Shown here: piece by piece, positions 50,606 through 60,693 of the stretch
Position numbering within the stretch: the first letter of the stretch is position 1
Layout: every line of letters begins with the position of its first letter
Assembly: GCF_036195325.1 (NCBI RefSeq)
Contig: NZ_CP108101.1
Location: 7,006,001-7,070,000 of the forward strand
Source of the DNA: Streptomyces sp. NBC_00234
GTDB lineage: Bacteria > Actinomycetota > Actinomycetes > Streptomycetales > Streptomycetaceae
Reading direction: 5' to 3'
Length of the DNA stretch: 64,000 nt
Notes under the pieces: generated by a model
The model's database searches: none
What the model saw: the letters and a program-made list of their open reading frames with translations, nothing else
What the model was told of the DNA's origin: nothing
Translations under genes and position numbers: made by a program

Positions 50606-51705
50606 GCTGTACCACCGGAACAAGAGGAGAGTCAGTGACCCCGGCGAATCCGGCTTTCGACACCGTGGCAGACACCGCGGACGTCATCGCGCTTCTGGAG
50701 CGCGGACGGGCCATGTCCACGCCGGTGCTGCGGGCTGCCGTGGACCGGCTCGCGCCGCCCATGGACACCGTCGCCGCCTACCACTTCGGCTGGATCGACG
50801 CCCAGGGCCGGCCCGCCGACGGCGACGGGGGCAAGGCGGTACGCCCCGCCCTCGCCCTGCTGTCCGCCGAGGTGGCGGGTGCCCCGGCCGAGGCCGGGCT
50901 CCCCGGCGCCGTGGCCGTCGAGCTCGTACACAACTTCTCGCTGCTGCACGACGACCTGATGGACGGTGACGAGCAGCGCCGCCACCGGGACACGGTGTGG
51001 AAGGTGCACGGACCGGCGCAGGCGATCCTCGTCGGCGACGCGCTCTTCGCGCTCGCCAACGAGATCCTGCTGGAGCTCGGCACCGTCGAGGCGGGCCGGG
51101 CGGCCCGCCGGCTGACCACGGCCACGCGCAAGCTGATCGACGGCCAGGCCCAGGACATCTCGTACGAACACCGCGAGCGGGTCACCGTCGAGGAGTGCCT
51201 GGAGATGGAGGGCAACAAGACGGGCGCCCTGCTCGCCTGCGCCGTCTCCATCGGCGCCGTGCTCGGCGGGGCGGACGACCGCACCGCCGACACCCTGGAG
51301 GCGTACGGCTACCACCTCGGCCTCGCCTTCCAGGCCGTCGACGACCTGCTCGGCATCTGGGGCGACCCGGAGGCCACCGGCAAGCAGACCTGGAGCGATC
51401 TGCGCCAGCGCAAGAAGTCGCTGCCGGTCGTCGCCGCGCTCGCCGCGGGCGGACCCGCCTCGGAGCGCCTCGGCGAACTGCTGGCCGCCGATGCGAAGAG
51501 CGCCGACTTCGACAGCTTCTCCGAAGAGGAGTTCGCCGTCCGTGCGGCGCTCATCGAGGAGGCGGGCGGCCGGGAATGGACCGCCCAGGAAGCACGCAGG
51601 CAGCACGCGGTCGCCATCGAGGCGCTGCACGGTGTGGACATGCCCGAAGAGGTGCGGGCCCAGCTCACCGCGCTCGCCGATTTCGTCGTCGTACGAAAGA
51701 GATGA
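50602..51705 (+). CDS. polyprenyl (farnesyl) diphosphate synthase
   Basis: The 367-residue trans-isoprenyl diphosphate synthase starts at ATG 50602 (AGGAGG 4 bases upstream); GTG 50635, with GAGGAG 5 bases upstream, is a close alternative. The first aspartate motif is LHDDLMDGDEQRR with GGKAVRP upstream, and the second is FQAVDDLLGIWGD. The tyrosine-type residue five positions before the first DDxxD that limits chain length is not clearly aromatic here, so the C15 or C20 product cannot be fixed. In the operon its job is to supply farnesyl diphosphate for HpnD. Confidence 0.9.
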   Translation: MSCTTGTRGESVTPANPAFDTVADTADVIALLERGRAMSTPVLRAAVDRLAPPMDTVAAYHFGWIDAQGRPADGDGGKAVRPALALLSAEVAGAPAEAGLPGAVAVELVHNFSLLHDDLMDGDEQRRHRDTVWKVHGPAQAILVGDALFALANEILLELGTVEAGRAARRLTTATRKLIDGQAQDISYEHRERVTVEECLEMEGNKTGALLACAVSIGAVLGGADDRTADTLEAYGYHLGLAFQAVDDLLGIWGDPEATGKQTWSDLRQRKKSLPVVAALAAGGPASERLGELLAADAKSADFDSFSEEEFAVRAALIEEAGGREWTAQEARRQHAVAIEALHGVDMPEEVRAQLTALADFVVVRKR

Positions 51706-51812
51706 TGACCATCCGCTCCATATGACTCGCAGTCGCCGGCCGGCGCCCTCACCGGGTGCCGGCCGACGGAGACCCCAGCACAGCAGAGGACCAACTGCAC
51801 GAAGGGGAAGCC

Positions 51813-53813
51813 ATGACAGCGACGACCGACGGAAGCACCGGAGCCGCGAACCTCCGCGCAGCCTCGGCCAGCGAACCGACCGACACAACCATCGCCGCGG
51901 ACGACGTTCTCGCCGCCGCGCGGCGGGCCGCGGAACGCTCGGTGGAGCATCTCCTCGGCAGGCAGGACGAGCAGGGCTGGTGGAAGGGGGACCTCGCCAC
52001 CAACGTCACCATGGACGCAGAGGACCTGCTGCTGCGCCAGTTTCTCGGGATCCAGGATCCCGCCACCGTCGAGGCGACCGCCCGCTTCATCCGGGGCGAG
52101 CAGCTCGGCGACGGCACCTGGGCGACCTTCTACGAGGGGCCGGGCGACCTCTCCGCCACCATCGAGGCGTACGTGGCGCTCCGGCTGGCCGGAGACAGCC
52201 CGCAGGATCCGCACATGGCCCGGGCGGCCCGCTGGGTCCGGGAACAGGGCGGCATCGCCGCCGCCCGTGTCTTCACCAGGATCTGGCTCGCCCTCTTCGG
52301 CTGGTGGAAGTGGGACGACCTGCCCGAGCTGCCACCCGAGTTGATGTTCTTTCCCAAATGGGTTCCGCTCAACATCTATGACTTCGGCTGCTGGGCCCGC
52401 CAGACCATCGTTCCGCTCACCGTCGTCTCGGCCAAGCGGCCGGTACGGCCCGCCCCGTTCGCCCTCGACGAGCTGCACACCGATCCCGCCTGCCCGAACC
52501 CGCCCAAGCGCATGGCGCCGACGGCGAGTTGGGACGGGATCTTCCAGCGGCTCGACAAGGCGATGCACGTCTACCACCGGGTCGCCCCCCGTCGGCTGCG
52601 GCGCATCGCCATGAACGCCGCGGCCCGGTGGATCATCGAGCGTCAGGAGAACGACGGCTGCTGGGGCGGAATCCAGCCGCCCGCCGTGTACTCCGTGATC
52701 GCCCTGCATCTGCTCGGCTACGACCTCGACCACCCGGTCATGCGGGCCGGACTGGCCTCGCTCGACCGCTTCGCCGTCCGGCGCGAGGACGGCGCCCGCA
52801 TGATCGAGGCGTGCCAGTCCCCGGTCTGGGACACCTGTCTCGCGACCATCGCGCTCGCCGACGCCGGGCTCCGCCCCGACCACCCGGCTCTGGTGAAGGC
52901 CGCCGACTGGATGCTCGGCGAAGAGATCGGCAGGCCCGGCGACTGGTCGGTACGCAAACCCGAACTCGCCCCGGGTGGCTGGGCGTTCGAGTTCCACAAC
53001 GACAACTACCCCGATATCGACGACACCGCGGAGGTGGTCCTGGCGCTGCGCCGGGTCCGCCACCCCGACCCCGTACGGCTCGAAGCCGCCATCGAGCGGG
53101 GCGTGCGCTGGAACCTGGGCATGCAGTCCCGCAACGGTGCCTGGGGAGCCTTCGACGCGGACAACACCAGTCCGTTCCCCAACCGGCTGCCGTTCTGCGA
53201 CTTCGGCGAGGTCATCGACCCGCCGTCCGCCGACGTCACCGGGCACGTGGTGGAGATGCTCGCCGTCGAGGGCAGGTCCCACCACCCCCGTACCCGGCGG
53301 GGCATCGAGTGGCTGCTCGCCGAACAGGAGGCGAGCGGGGCGTGGTTCGGGCGGTGGGGCGTCAACTACATCTACGGAACGGGGTCCGTGGTGCCCGCAC
53401 TGGTCGCCGCGGGACTGCCCGCGGGGCATCCGTCGATCCGCCGCGCCGTTGGCTGGCTGGAGTCCGTCCAGAACGACGACGGCGGCTGGGGCGAGGACCT
53501 GCGCTCCTACCAGGAGGAGAAGTGGATCGGTCACGGCGCCTCGACCGCGTCCCAGACCGCCTGGGCGCTCCTCGCGCTCCTGGCCGCCGGAGAGCGTGAC
53601 GGCAGGTCCGTGGAGCGAGGTGTGACCTGGCTGGCCGAGGCCCAGCAGCCGGACGGCTCCTGGGACGAGCCGTACTTCACCGGAACCGGGTTCCCCTGGG
53701 ACTTCTCCATCAATTACCACCTGTACCGGCAGGTCTTCCCGCTCACCGCGCTCGGCAGGTACGTGTACGGCGACCCGTTCGCCGACCGCGCCCCCCTCCG
53801 TAAGGGGGCCTGA
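51813..53813 (+). CDS. shc: squalene-hopene cyclase
   Basis: The start is ATG 51813 (MTATTDG) behind GAAGGGG, giving 666 residues; the longer open frame from 51756 is not needed. The catalytic acid motif is DIDDTAEVVL, D401-IDD, the DxDD that protonates squalene. Several QW repeats are present (QDEQGWWKGD, QENDGCWGGI, QSRNGAWGAF, QEASGAWFGR, QNDDGGWGED, QQPDGSWDEP). WGVNYIYGTGSVV and WDFSINYHLYRQVFPL are typical family ends. It is a monotopic membrane enzyme cyclising squalene to hopene and hopanol. It overlaps hpnG as TGATG. Confidence 0.96.
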   Translation: MTATTDGSTGAANLRAASASEPTDTTIAADDVLAAARRAAERSVEHLLGRQDEQGWWKGDLATNVTMDAEDLLLRQFLGIQDPATVEATARFIRGEQLGDGTWATFYEGPGDLSATIEAYVALRLAGDSPQDPHMARAARWVREQGGIAAARVFTRIWLALFGWWKWDDLPELPPELMFFPKWVPLNIYDFGCWARQTIVPLTVVSAKRPVRPAPFALDELHTDPACPNPPKRMAPTASWDGIFQRLDKAMHVYHRVAPRRLRRIAMNAAARWIIERQENDGCWGGIQPPAVYSVIALHLLGYDLDHPVMRAGLASLDRFAVRREDGARMIEACQSPVWDTCLATIALADAGLRPDHPALVKAADWMLGEEIGRPGDWSVRKPELAPGGWAFEFHNDNYPDIDDTAEVVLALRRVRHPDPVRLEAAIERGVRWNLGMQSRNGAWGAFDADNTSPFPNRLPFCDFGEVIDPPSADVTGHVVEMLAVEGRSHHPRTRRGIEWLLAEQEASGAWFGRWGVNYIYGTGSVVPALVAAGLPAGHPSIRRAVGWLESVQNDDGGWGEDLRSYQEEKWIGHGASTASQTAWALLALLAAGERDGRSVERGVTWLAEAQQPDGSWDEPYFTGTGFPWDFSINYHLYRQVFPLTALGRYVYGDPFADRAPLRKGA

Positions 53814-54466
53814 TGGGCCATGCGCAGGGGCCGTCCGGCGCCGCGATCCCGCTCCTGATCGCCTGCGCGCTCTCCATCGAGCACCTCGCGCTGCGCAGTG
53901 GCAGGGCCGGCGGGGCTCCCGGCCCGGTGAGCGTCGTCAGGACCGGGATGGGCCCCAGGGCGGCCGAGGCGGCCGTCGGGCGCGCGCTGGGCCGCGAGCG
54001 GACCGCCGACGCCGCCGTCATCGCCTCGGGCTTCTGTGCGGGCCTGGCCCCCGGCATGCACCCCGGGGACCTGGTGGTGGCCGAGGAGACCAGGGACGCC
54101 GCAGGCGCGTCCCTCTGTACCGGCTCGGGCGTCCTCGTCGACGCCCTGGCCAGGGCGGTGCCCGGGCGCACCGTCCACACCGGTCCGCTGACCGGTTCGG
54201 ACCATGTCGTACGCGGCTCCGAGCGGGCCGAGCTGCGGGCCACCGGGGCCATCGCGGTGGACATGGAGTCCGCCGCCACGCTGCGTACCGCCCTGCGGGA
54301 GGGGCCGCGCCCGGTTGCGGCCGTACGGGTGGTCGTGGACGCTCCAGAGCATGAGCTCGTCCGTATCGGCACGGTTCGCGGTGGAATATCGGCTTTCCGC
54401 GTTCTTCGTGCTGTCCTGCCGGCTTTCTATGAATGGCACCGTTCTTTGCTGCTCCCCAGGAGGTGA
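53813..54466 (+). CDS. hpnG: adenosylhopane nucleosidase HpnG
   Basis: The 217-residue protein of the MTA/SAH-nucleosidase (purine phosphorylase) fold has the segments SGFCAGLAPGMHPGDLVVAEETRD and ATGAIAVDMESAATLRTAL, where the M-E-S is the ribose-binding motif. It removes adenine from adenosylhopane to give ribosylhopane (or its phosphate). The substrate is inferred from its place between shc and hpnH rather than from motifs, because other nucleosidases share them. The ATG overlaps the shc stop, and hpnH begins 6 bases after this stop. Confidence 0.9.
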   Translation: MGHAQGPSGAAIPLLIACALSIEHLALRSGRAGGAPGPVSVVRTGMGPRAAEAAVGRALGRERTADAAVIASGFCAGLAPGMHPGDLVVAEETRDAAGASLCTGSGVLVDALARAVPGRTVHTGPLTGSDHVVRGSERAELRATGAIAVDMESAATLRTALREGPRPVAAVRVVVDAPEHELVRIGTVRGGISAFRVLRAVLPAFYEWHRSLLLPRR

Positions 54467-54472
54467 GCCCAG

Positions 54473-55492
54473 ATGGCCATGCCGCTCCGTCAGTCCATCA
54501 AGGTTGCGACGTATCTCATCGAACAAAAGCTCCGCAAGCGGGAGAAGTTCCCGCTGATCGTCGAGCTGGAGCCCCTGTTCGCCTGCAATCTGGCGTGCGA
54601 GGGCTGTGGGAAGATCCAGCACCCGGCAGGTGTGCTCAAGCAGCGCATGCCGGTGGCCCAGGCCGTCGGGGCGGTGCTCGAATCGGGTGCCCCGATGGTG
54701 TCCATCGCCGGCGGTGAGCCGCTGATGCACCCTCAGATCGACGAGATCGTGCGTCAGTTGGTGGCCAGGAAGAAGTACGTCTTCCTCTGCACCAACGCGA
54801 TGCTGATGCGCAAGAAGCTCGACAAGTTCACGCCGTCGCCGTACTTCGCCTTCGCCGTGCACATCGACGGACTGCGCGAGCGGCACGACGAGTCCGTCGC
54901 CAAGGAAGGGGTCTTCGACGAGGCGGTGGCGGCGATGAAGGAAGCCAAGCGCCGCGGCTTCCGGGTCACCACCAACTCCACCTTCTTCAACACGGACACC
55001 CCCCAGACCATCATCGAGGTCCTCAACTACCTCAATGACGATCTGAAGGTCGACGAGATGATGATCTCGCCCGCCTACGCCTACGAGAAGGCCCCCGACC
55101 AGGAGCACTTCCTCGGGGTCGAGCAGACCCGGGAACTGTTCAAGAAGGCTTTCGCGGGCGGCAACCGGGCCCGCTGGCGCCTCAACCACTCGCCGCTCTT
55201 CCTGGACTTCCTGGAAGGCAAGGCCGACTTCCCGTGCACGGCGTGGGCGATCCCCAACTACTCGCTCTTCGGCTGGCAGCGCCCCTGCTATCTGATGAGC
55301 GACGGGTACGTACCGACGTACCGGGAGCTCGTCGACGACACCGACTGGGACAAGTACGGACGGGGCAAGGACCCGCGATGCGCGAACTGCATGGCGCACT
55401 GCGGGTACGAGCCGACCGCCGTCCTCGCGACGATGGGCTCGCTGAAGGAGTCCCTGCGTGCCGCACGGGAGACCATCGGCGGGAACAGGTGA
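54473..55492 (+). CDS. hpnH: radical SAM adenosylhopene transferase HpnH
   Basis: The 339-residue radical SAM enzyme has the [4Fe-4S] cluster cysteines C38, C42 and C45 in [15 protein letters not shown]. The SAM motif [14 protein letters not shown] near residue 82 follows. The HpnH-typical C-terminal cysteines occur in [15 protein letters not shown], consistent with a second conserved cysteine region. It adds the adenosyl radical to diploptene, giving adenosylhopane, the precursor of all extended hopanoids. The ribosome site AGGAGG lies 6-10 bases before ATG 54473. A 4-base gap separates it from ispG. Confidence 0.95.
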   Translation: MAMPLRQSIKVATYLIEQKLRKREKFPLIVELEPLFACNLACEGCGKIQHPAGVLKQRMPVAQAVGAVLESGAPMVSIAGGEPLMHPQIDEIVRQLVARKKYVFLCTNAMLMRKKLDKFTPSPYFAFAVHIDGLRERHDESVAKEGVFDEAVAAMKEAKRRGFRVTTNSTFFNTDTPQTIIEVLNYLNDDLKVDEMMISPAYAYEKAPDQEHFLGVEQTRELFKKAFAGGNRARWRLNHSPLFLDFLEGKADFPCTAWAIPNYSLFGWQRPCYLMSDGYVPTYRELVDDTDWDKYGRGKDPRCANCMAHCGYEPTAVLATMGSLKESLRAARETIGGNR

Positions 55493-55496
55493 GGCC

Positions 55497-56663
55497 ATGA
55501 CCTCCGGAGAACCGGTCGCACTGGGTCTCCCCGGGCTGCCGGCCCGGCCGCTCGCGATGCGCCGCCACTCGCGGCGTATCCAGGTCGGGTCGGTCGCGGT
55601 CGGCGGTGACGCACCTGTGTCGGTGCAGTCGATGACGACGACGCGTACGTCGGACATCGGGGCGACGTTGCAGCAGATCGCGGAGCTGACGGCTTCGGGC
55701 TGTCAGATCGTGCGGGTGGCGTGTCCGACGCAGGACGATGCGGACGCGTTGTCGACGATCGCGCGGAAGTCGCAGATCCCGGTGATCGCGGATATCCACT
55801 TCCAGCCGAAGTACGTGTTCGCGGCGATCGACGCGGGCTGTGCGGCGGTGCGGGTGAATCCGGGGAACATCAAGCAGTTCGACGACAAGGTCAAGGAGAT
55901 CGCGCACGCCGCGAAGGATGCGGGTACGCCGATCCGGATCGGTGTGAACGCGGGTTCGCTGGACGCGCGGCTGCTGAAGAAGTACGGGAAGGCGACGCCG
56001 GAGGCTCTGGTGGAGTCGGCGTTGTGGGAGGCGTCGCTCTTCGAGGAGCACGGCTTCGGTGACATCAAGATCTCGGTGAAGCACAACGACCCGGTCGTGA
56101 TGGTGAACGCCTACCGTCAGCTGGCTGCGCAGAGCGATTACCCGTTGCACCTGGGTGTGACGGAGGCGGGTCCGGCGTTCCAGGGGACGATCAAGTCGGC
56201 GGTGGCGTTCGGTGCGCTGTTGTCGGAGGGGATCGGGGACACGATCCGGGTCTCGCTGTCGGCTCCGCCGGCGGAGGAGGTCAAGGTCGGTCTGCAGATC
56301 CTCGAGGCGTTGAATCTGAAGCAGCGGCGGCTGGAGATCGTGTCGTGTCCGTCGTGCGGGCGGGCGCAGGTGGATGTGTACAAGCTGGCCGACCAGGTGA
56401 GTGCGGGTCTGGAGGGCATGGAGGTTCCGCTGCGGGTCGCGGTGATGGGCTGTGTCGTCAACGGTCCGGGTGAGGCCCGTGAGGCGGACCTGGGTGTGGC
56501 GTCCGGCAACGGCAAGGGCCAGATCTTCGTGAAGGGCGAGGTCATCAAGACCGTCCCGGAATCCAAGATCGTCGAGACCCTCATCGAAGAAGCCATGAAG
56601 ATCGCCGACGGTATGGAGGAGGCAGGGATCCCGTCAGGGATTCCGGCCGTGACCGTGAGCTGA
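55497..56663 (+). CDS. ispG: 4-hydroxy-3-methylbut-2-en-1-yl diphosphate synthase (MEP pathway)
   Basis: The start is ATG 55497 ([10 protein letters not shown]), giving 388 residues. It reduces MEcPP to HMBPP using a 4Fe-4S cluster; cluster cysteines lie in [14 protein letters not shown] and CVVNGPGEA. The TIM-barrel opening is VSVQSMTTT. Between about 55560 and 56540 the codon style changes to G- and T-ending codons, with at least six TTG leucines, unlike the C-ending style before and after. This points to gene conversion or recent transfer, probably from a chromosomal ispG paralogue. It lies between hpnH and dxs and is probably co-transcribed. Confidence 0.95.
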   Translation: MTSGEPVALGLPGLPARPLAMRRHSRRIQVGSVAVGGDAPVSVQSMTTTRTSDIGATLQQIAELTASGCQIVRVACPTQDDADALSTIARKSQIPVIADIHFQPKYVFAAIDAGCAAVRVNPGNIKQFDDKVKEIAHAAKDAGTPIRIGVNAGSLDARLLKKYGKATPEALVESALWEASLFEEHGFGDIKISVKHNDPVVMVNAYRQLAAQSDYPLHLGVTEAGPAFQGTIKSAVAFGALLSEGIGDTIRVSLSAPPAEEVKVGLQILEALNLKQRRLEIVSCPSCGRAQVDVYKLADQVSAGLEGMEVPLRVAVMGCVVNGPGEAREADLGVASGNGKGQIFVKGEVIKTVPESKIVETLIEEAMKIADGMEEAGIPSGIPAVTVS

Positions 56664-56689
56664 AAACCGGACCAGAGAGGGGCCCGAGC

Positions 56690-58600
56690 GTGACACTGCT
56701 GGAATCCATCAAGGGGCCGCAGGACCTCAAGGCACTGAGCGGACCGGAACTCGACGAACTCGCCGGTGACATCAGGACGTTCCTGGTCCACGCGGTGTCC
56801 AGGACAGGTGGTCACCTCGGGCCCAACCTCGGGGTGGTGGAACTCTCCATCGCCCTGCACCGGGCCTTCGACTCGCCCGTGGACCGCATCCTGTGGGACA
56901 CCGGGCACCAGAGTTACGTGCACAAGCTCCTCACCGGGCGCCAGGACTTCTCCAAGCTGCGGGGGAAGGGCGGTCTCTCCGGCTACCCGTCCCGCGAGGA
57001 GTCCGAACACGACGTCATCGAGAACTCCCACGCCTCCACCGTGCTCGGCTGGGCCGACGGCCTCGCCAAGGCCAACGAGGTGCTGGGACTCCCCGACCAC
57101 GTCGTCGCGGTCATCGGGGACGGCGCGCTCACCGGGGGCATGGCCTGGGAGGCGCTGAACAACATCGCCGCGGCGGAGAACCGCCCGCTGATCATCGTGG
57201 TGAACGACAACGAGCGCTCGTACGCCCCGACCATCGGCGGCGTGGCCGACCACCTCGCCACCCTCCGTACGACCGACGGCTACGAACGCTTCCTGGCGTG
57301 GGGCAAGGACGTGCTCCAGCAGACCCCCGTCATCGGCCAGCCGCTCTACGGGTCGCTGCACGGCGCCAAGAAGGGCTTCAAGGACACCTTCGCCCCCCAG
57401 GGCATGTTCGAGGACCTGGGGCTCAAGTACGTCGGACCGGTCGACGGACACGACGTCGCCGCCGTCGAAGCCGCGCTGACCCGAGCGAAACGGTTCCACG
57501 GCCCCGTGCTCGTGCACTGCATCACCGAGAAGGGGCGCGGCTACCCGCCCGCGCTCCGGGACGACGCGGACCGCTTCCACACCGTCGGTGCGATGGACCC
57601 GCTGACCTGCGAACCCCTCGTGGTCCCCGCGGGCCCCTCCTGGACCTCCGTCTTCGGCGACGAGATCGCCGCGATCGGCGCCGAACGCCCGGACGTCGTC
57701 GCCGTCACCGCGGCCATGCTGCACCCGGTCGGGCTCACCCGGTTCGCCGAGGCGTTCCCCGGCCGGATCTGGGACGTCGGGATCGCCGAGCAGCACGCGG
57801 CCGTCTCGGCGGCGGGCCTGGCCACCGGCGGACTGCACCCCGTCGTCGCGGTCTACGCGACCTTCCTGAACCGGGCCTTCGACCAGTTGCTCATGGATGT
57901 CGCCCTGCACCGCTGCGGCGTGACCTTCGTCCTCGACCGGGCCGGCGTCACCGGCACCGACGGGCCCTCGCACAACGGCATGTGGGACATGTCGGTGCTC
58001 CAGGTCGTCCCGGGACTGCGCATCGCCGCACCCCGCGACGCCGACCAGCTCCGCGCGCAGCTGCGCGAAGCCGTCGACGTGGACGACGCGCCGACGGTGC
58101 TCCGGTTCCCCAAGGCGGCGGTGGGGGAGCCGATCGCGGCCGTCGGCAGGATCGGCGGCATGGACGTACTGCACCGCGCCGACGATCCCGATGTGCTGCT
58201 GGTGGCCGTCGGCGTGCTCGCCGAGGTCTGCCTCCGGGCCGTCGACCTGCTGGCCGGGGCCGGTATCCGGTGCACGGTGGTCGACCCCCGCTGGGTGAAG
58301 CCGGTCGACGAGCAGCTCGCCCCGCTCGCCGCCGGCCACCGGCTCGTCGCCGTGGTGGAGGACAACAGCCGTACGGGCGGCGTCGGCTGGGCCGTGGGGC
58401 AGGCGCTGCGGGACGCCGAAGTCGACGTACCGTTGCGGACGTTCGGCATTCCGGAGCGGTTCCTCGCCCACGCCAAACGAGGCGAGGTGCTCGCCGACAT
58501 CGGACTCACCCCGGTGGAGATCGCCGGACAGATCAGTGCCGTCCTCGCCGCGAAGCGGGCGAAGGCGGAGCAGCCGGCGCTGAAGGAGAGCGGGGCATGA
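56690..58600 (+). CDS. dxs: 1-deoxy-D-xylulose-5-phosphate synthase (MEP pathway)
   Basis: The 636-residue thiamine-dependent transketolase-like enzyme starts at GTG 56690 with GAGAGGGG upstream. It has the TPP/Mg motif [18 protein letters not shown] near residue 143 and the conserved [16 protein letters not shown]. The second-domain [18 protein letters not shown] and the C-terminal domain [19 protein letters not shown] follow. It condenses pyruvate with glyceraldehyde 3-phosphate in the first MEP step. A second copy presumably exists elsewhere in the genome, and this one would boost flux to hopanoids. The stop overlaps the next start as ATGA. Confidence 0.95.
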   Translation: MTLLESIKGPQDLKALSGPELDELAGDIRTFLVHAVSRTGGHLGPNLGVVELSIALHRAFDSPVDRILWDTGHQSYVHKLLTGRQDFSKLRGKGGLSGYPSREESEHDVIENSHASTVLGWADGLAKANEVLGLPDHVVAVIGDGALTGGMAWEALNNIAAAENRPLIIVVNDNERSYAPTIGGVADHLATLRTTDGYERFLAWGKDVLQQTPVIGQPLYGSLHGAKKGFKDTFAPQGMFEDLGLKYVGPVDGHDVAAVEAALTRAKRFHGPVLVHCITEKGRGYPPALRDDADRFHTVGAMDPLTCEPLVVPAGPSWTSVFGDEIAAIGAERPDVVAVTAAMLHPVGLTRFAEAFPGRIWDVGIAEQHAAVSAAGLATGGLHPVVAVYATFLNRAFDQLLMDVALHRCGVTFVLDRAGVTGTDGPSHNGMWDMSVLQVVPGLRIAAPRDADQLRAQLREAVDVDDAPTVLRFPKAAVGEPIAAVGRIGGMDVLHRADDPDVLLVAVGVLAEVCLRAVDLLAGAGIRCTVVDPRWVKPVDEQLAPLAAGHRLVAVVEDNSRTGGVGWAVGQALRDAEVDVPLRTFGIPERFLAHAKRGEVLADIGLTPVEIAGQISAVLAAKRAKAEQPALKESGA

Positions 58601-59994
58601 ACGACGACCGGCCCAAGGGCTTCGATCTGACGCGGCTCCTCGCCGAACGGGGCGCCGAACGCTACGAGTTGCATACCGAGTACCTCAATCACCAACTGCC
58701 GCGCATGCTCCGCACGATCGGCTTCGACAAGGTCTACGAGCGGGCCGAGGGCGCGTACTTCTGGGACGCGGAGGGCAACGACTACCTCGACATGCTCGCC
58801 GGATTCGGGGTGATGGGACTCGGCCGGCACCACCCCGTCGTACGCAAGGCGCTGCACGACGTCCTCGACGCCTCGCTCGCCGACCTCACCCGGTTCGACT
58901 GTCAGCCGCTCCCCGGGCTGTTGGCCGAGAAACTGCTCACCCACAGCCCTCACCTGGACCGGGTGTTCTTCGGCAACAGCGGGACGGAAGCAGTCGAGAC
59001 AGCCCTGAAGTTCGCCCGGTACGCCACCGGGAAGCCCAGGATCCTGTACTGCACGCACGCCTTCCACGGGCTGACCACCGGCTCGCTCTCGGTCAACGGG
59101 GAGGCGGGCTTCCGGGACGGCTTCGCCCCGCTGCTGCCGGACACGGCGATCGAGCTCGGCGACCTGGACGCGCTCCGGCGCGAGCTGAAGCGCGGCGACG
59201 TCGCGGCTCTCGTCGTCGAGCCGATCCAGGGCAAGGGGGTGCACGCCTCGCCGCCCGGCTTCCTGCGCGCCGCGCAGGAGCTGCTGCACAAGCACAAGGC
59301 GCTGCTCATCGCGGACGAGGTGCAGACGGGCCTCGGCAGGACCGGCGACTTCTACGCGTACCAGCACGAGGAAGGCGTCGAGCCCGACCTGGTCTGTGTC
59401 GCCAAGGCGCTCTCCGGCGGCTATGTGCCGGTCGGGGCGACGCTCGGCAAGGACTGGATCTTCAAGCGCGTCTACTCGTCCATGGACCGCGTTCTCGTCC
59501 ACTCGGCGAGCTTCGGCTCGAACGCGCAGGCCATGGCGGCCGGTCTCGCCGTCCTCGCGGTGATGGAGGACGAGGAGACCGTGGCGAACGCCCGGCGCAC
59601 CGGTGATCTCCTGCGCGAACGGCTGGCCGCGCTCGTCGGCCGCTACGAGCTGCTGCACGAGGTGCGCGGGCGCGGGCTGATGATCGGCATCGAGTTCGGC
59701 CGGCCGTCGTCGCTGGGGCTCCGCAGCCGCTGGACCATGCTCCAGACGGCCCGCAAGGGGCTCTTCTCGCAGATGGTCGTGGTGCCGCTGCTGCAGAAGC
59801 ACCGGATCCTCACCCAGGTGTCCGGCGACCATCTGGAAGTGATCAAGCTGATTCCGCCGCTGGTCATCGGGGAGCCGGAGGTGGACCGGTTCGTGAACGC
59901 CTTCACGGCCGTGATGGACGACGCGCACAGCGGGGGCGGGCTGATGTGGGACTTCGGCAGGACCCTGGTGAAACAGGCCGTCGCCAACCGTTGA
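58597..59994 (+). CDS. hpnO: aminotransferase, class III, HpnO-like
   Basis: The 465-residue PLP-dependent class III aminotransferase has the cofactor-lysine region [18 protein letters not shown] near residue 272, preceded by the D-x-V aspartate in [15 protein letters not shown] near 244. The [20 protein letters not shown] motif is present too. In hopanoid clusters this gene (SCO6769-type) produces aminobacteriohopanetriol from ribosylhopane-derived aldehyde, as expected for an operon ending in hpnH. An ornithine or acetylornithine aminotransferase is the main alternative by sequence. It overlaps dxs and ends 10 bases before the operators of the next gene. Confidence 0.85.
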   Translation: MNDDRPKGFDLTRLLAERGAERYELHTEYLNHQLPRMLRTIGFDKVYERAEGAYFWDAEGNDYLDMLAGFGVMGLGRHHPVVRKALHDVLDASLADLTRFDCQPLPGLLAEKLLTHSPHLDRVFFGNSGTEAVETALKFARYATGKPRILYCTHAFHGLTTGSLSVNGEAGFRDGFAPLLPDTAIELGDLDALRRELKRGDVAALVVEPIQGKGVHASPPGFLRAAQELLHKHKALLIADEVQTGLGRTGDFYAYQHEEGVEPDLVCVAKALSGGYVPVGATLGKDWIFKRVYSSMDRVLVHSASFGSNAQAMAAGLAVLAVMEDEETVANARRTGDLLRERLAALVGRYELLHEVRGRGLMIGIEFGRPSSLGLRSRWTMLQTARKGLFSQMVVVPLLQKHRILTQVSGDHLEVIKLIPPLVIGEPEVDRFVNAFTAVMDDAHSGGGLMWDFGRTLVKQAVANR

Positions 59995-60003
59995 CGCGAG
60001 GCT

Positions 60004-60038
60004 TTGCCTCAGAGGCAAGAAATTTGCCTCTGAGGAAA
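60004..60038. promoter_or_regulatory. tandem operators of the XRE-cupin regulator
   Basis: TTGCCTC-A-GAGGCAA at 60004-60018 is a perfect 7-1-7 palindrome. TTGCCTC-T-GAGGAAA at 60024-60038 repeats it with one mismatch. Their centres are 20 bp apart, about two helical turns. They lie 21-55 bp before the regulator start and just after hpnO. Confidence 0.65.
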
Positions 60039-60058
60039 GATCCTGGCCCAATGGACGT

Positions 60059-60667
60059 ATGAATCCTCCCGACGGAGGGGTGGCCGACGAGCTGCCCGGG
60101 GTCGCTCCGCGCCTGCGCGAGCTGCGCCGCAGCCGTGGCCTCACCCTGGAGACCGCCGCCCAGCGGGCGGAGCTTTCCCCCGCCCATCTCTCCCGGCTGG
60201 AAACCGGCCGCCGACAGCCGTCGCTGCCCATGCTGCTGGGCCTCGCACGTGTCTACGGTACGACGGTCTCCGAGCTTCTGGGAGAGACGCCGACCCAACG
60301 TGACGCGATCGTCCGCGGCGGCCCTTTCACGGGCGCCGAGGCCGACGGCTGGATGTACCGCCAGGCCGGCGGCTCCGGCCGGGCCATGCAGGCGCTCCGC
60401 GTCCGGGTTCCGTACGGCGCCCAGGGCGACCTGGTGCGGGTCCACCCCGGTGAGGAATGGCTGTACGTGCTGGAGGGACGGCTGCGCGTCGGTCTCGGCG
60501 AGACCGTGCACGACCTCGAACCGGGGGACAGCGCGCACTTCGACTCGCTCACTCCGCACCGGATCGCCGCCGCCGACCGCGGCGGCGCCGAGCTGCTCTT
60601 CGTCCACACGCTGCTGCAGAGTCCGGTCGCCGAACTCTGTCTGGGCAGCGGACTCCACCACCGCTGA
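60059..60667 (+). CDS. XRE-family regulator with cupin domain
   Basis: The 202-residue protein starts at ATG 60059; GTG 60080 is a possible internal start behind GGAGG. Residues 15-75 are the HTH (APRLRELRRSRGLTLETAAQRAELSPAHLSRLETGRRQPS). Residues 105-190 are a small cupin with VHPGEEWLYVLEGRLRVGLG and DLEPGDSAHFDSLTPHRI, the beta-barrel metal or ligand motifs. Such SAP/PuuR-type proteins sense small molecules such as amino-acid derivatives or polyamines. The tandem palindromes just upstream indicate self-regulation. A DUF6126-like gene follows 26 bases on. Confidence 0.88.
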   Translation: MNPPDGGVADELPGVAPRLRELRRSRGLTLETAAQRAELSPAHLSRLETGRRQPSLPMLLGLARVYGTTVSELLGETPTQRDAIVRGGPFTGAEADGWMYRQAGGSGRAMQALRVRVPYGAQGDLVRVHPGEEWLYVLEGRLRVGLGETVHDLEPGDSAHFDSLTPHRIAAADRGGAELLFVHTLLQSPVAELCLGSGLHHR

Positions 60668-60693
60668 CCCCTGGCCCCGAAAGAGGGACTGTC

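Noticed and set aside
51309-53720. 803-codon minus-strand frame opposite the squalene-hopene cyclase
   Set aside because: The plus-strand gene has all cyclase motifs. The minus-strand product has none.
56138-60231. Long minus-strand frames opposite ispG, dxs and hpnO
   Set aside because: They are antisense to well-conserved enzymes, of low complexity, and lack recognisable motifs.
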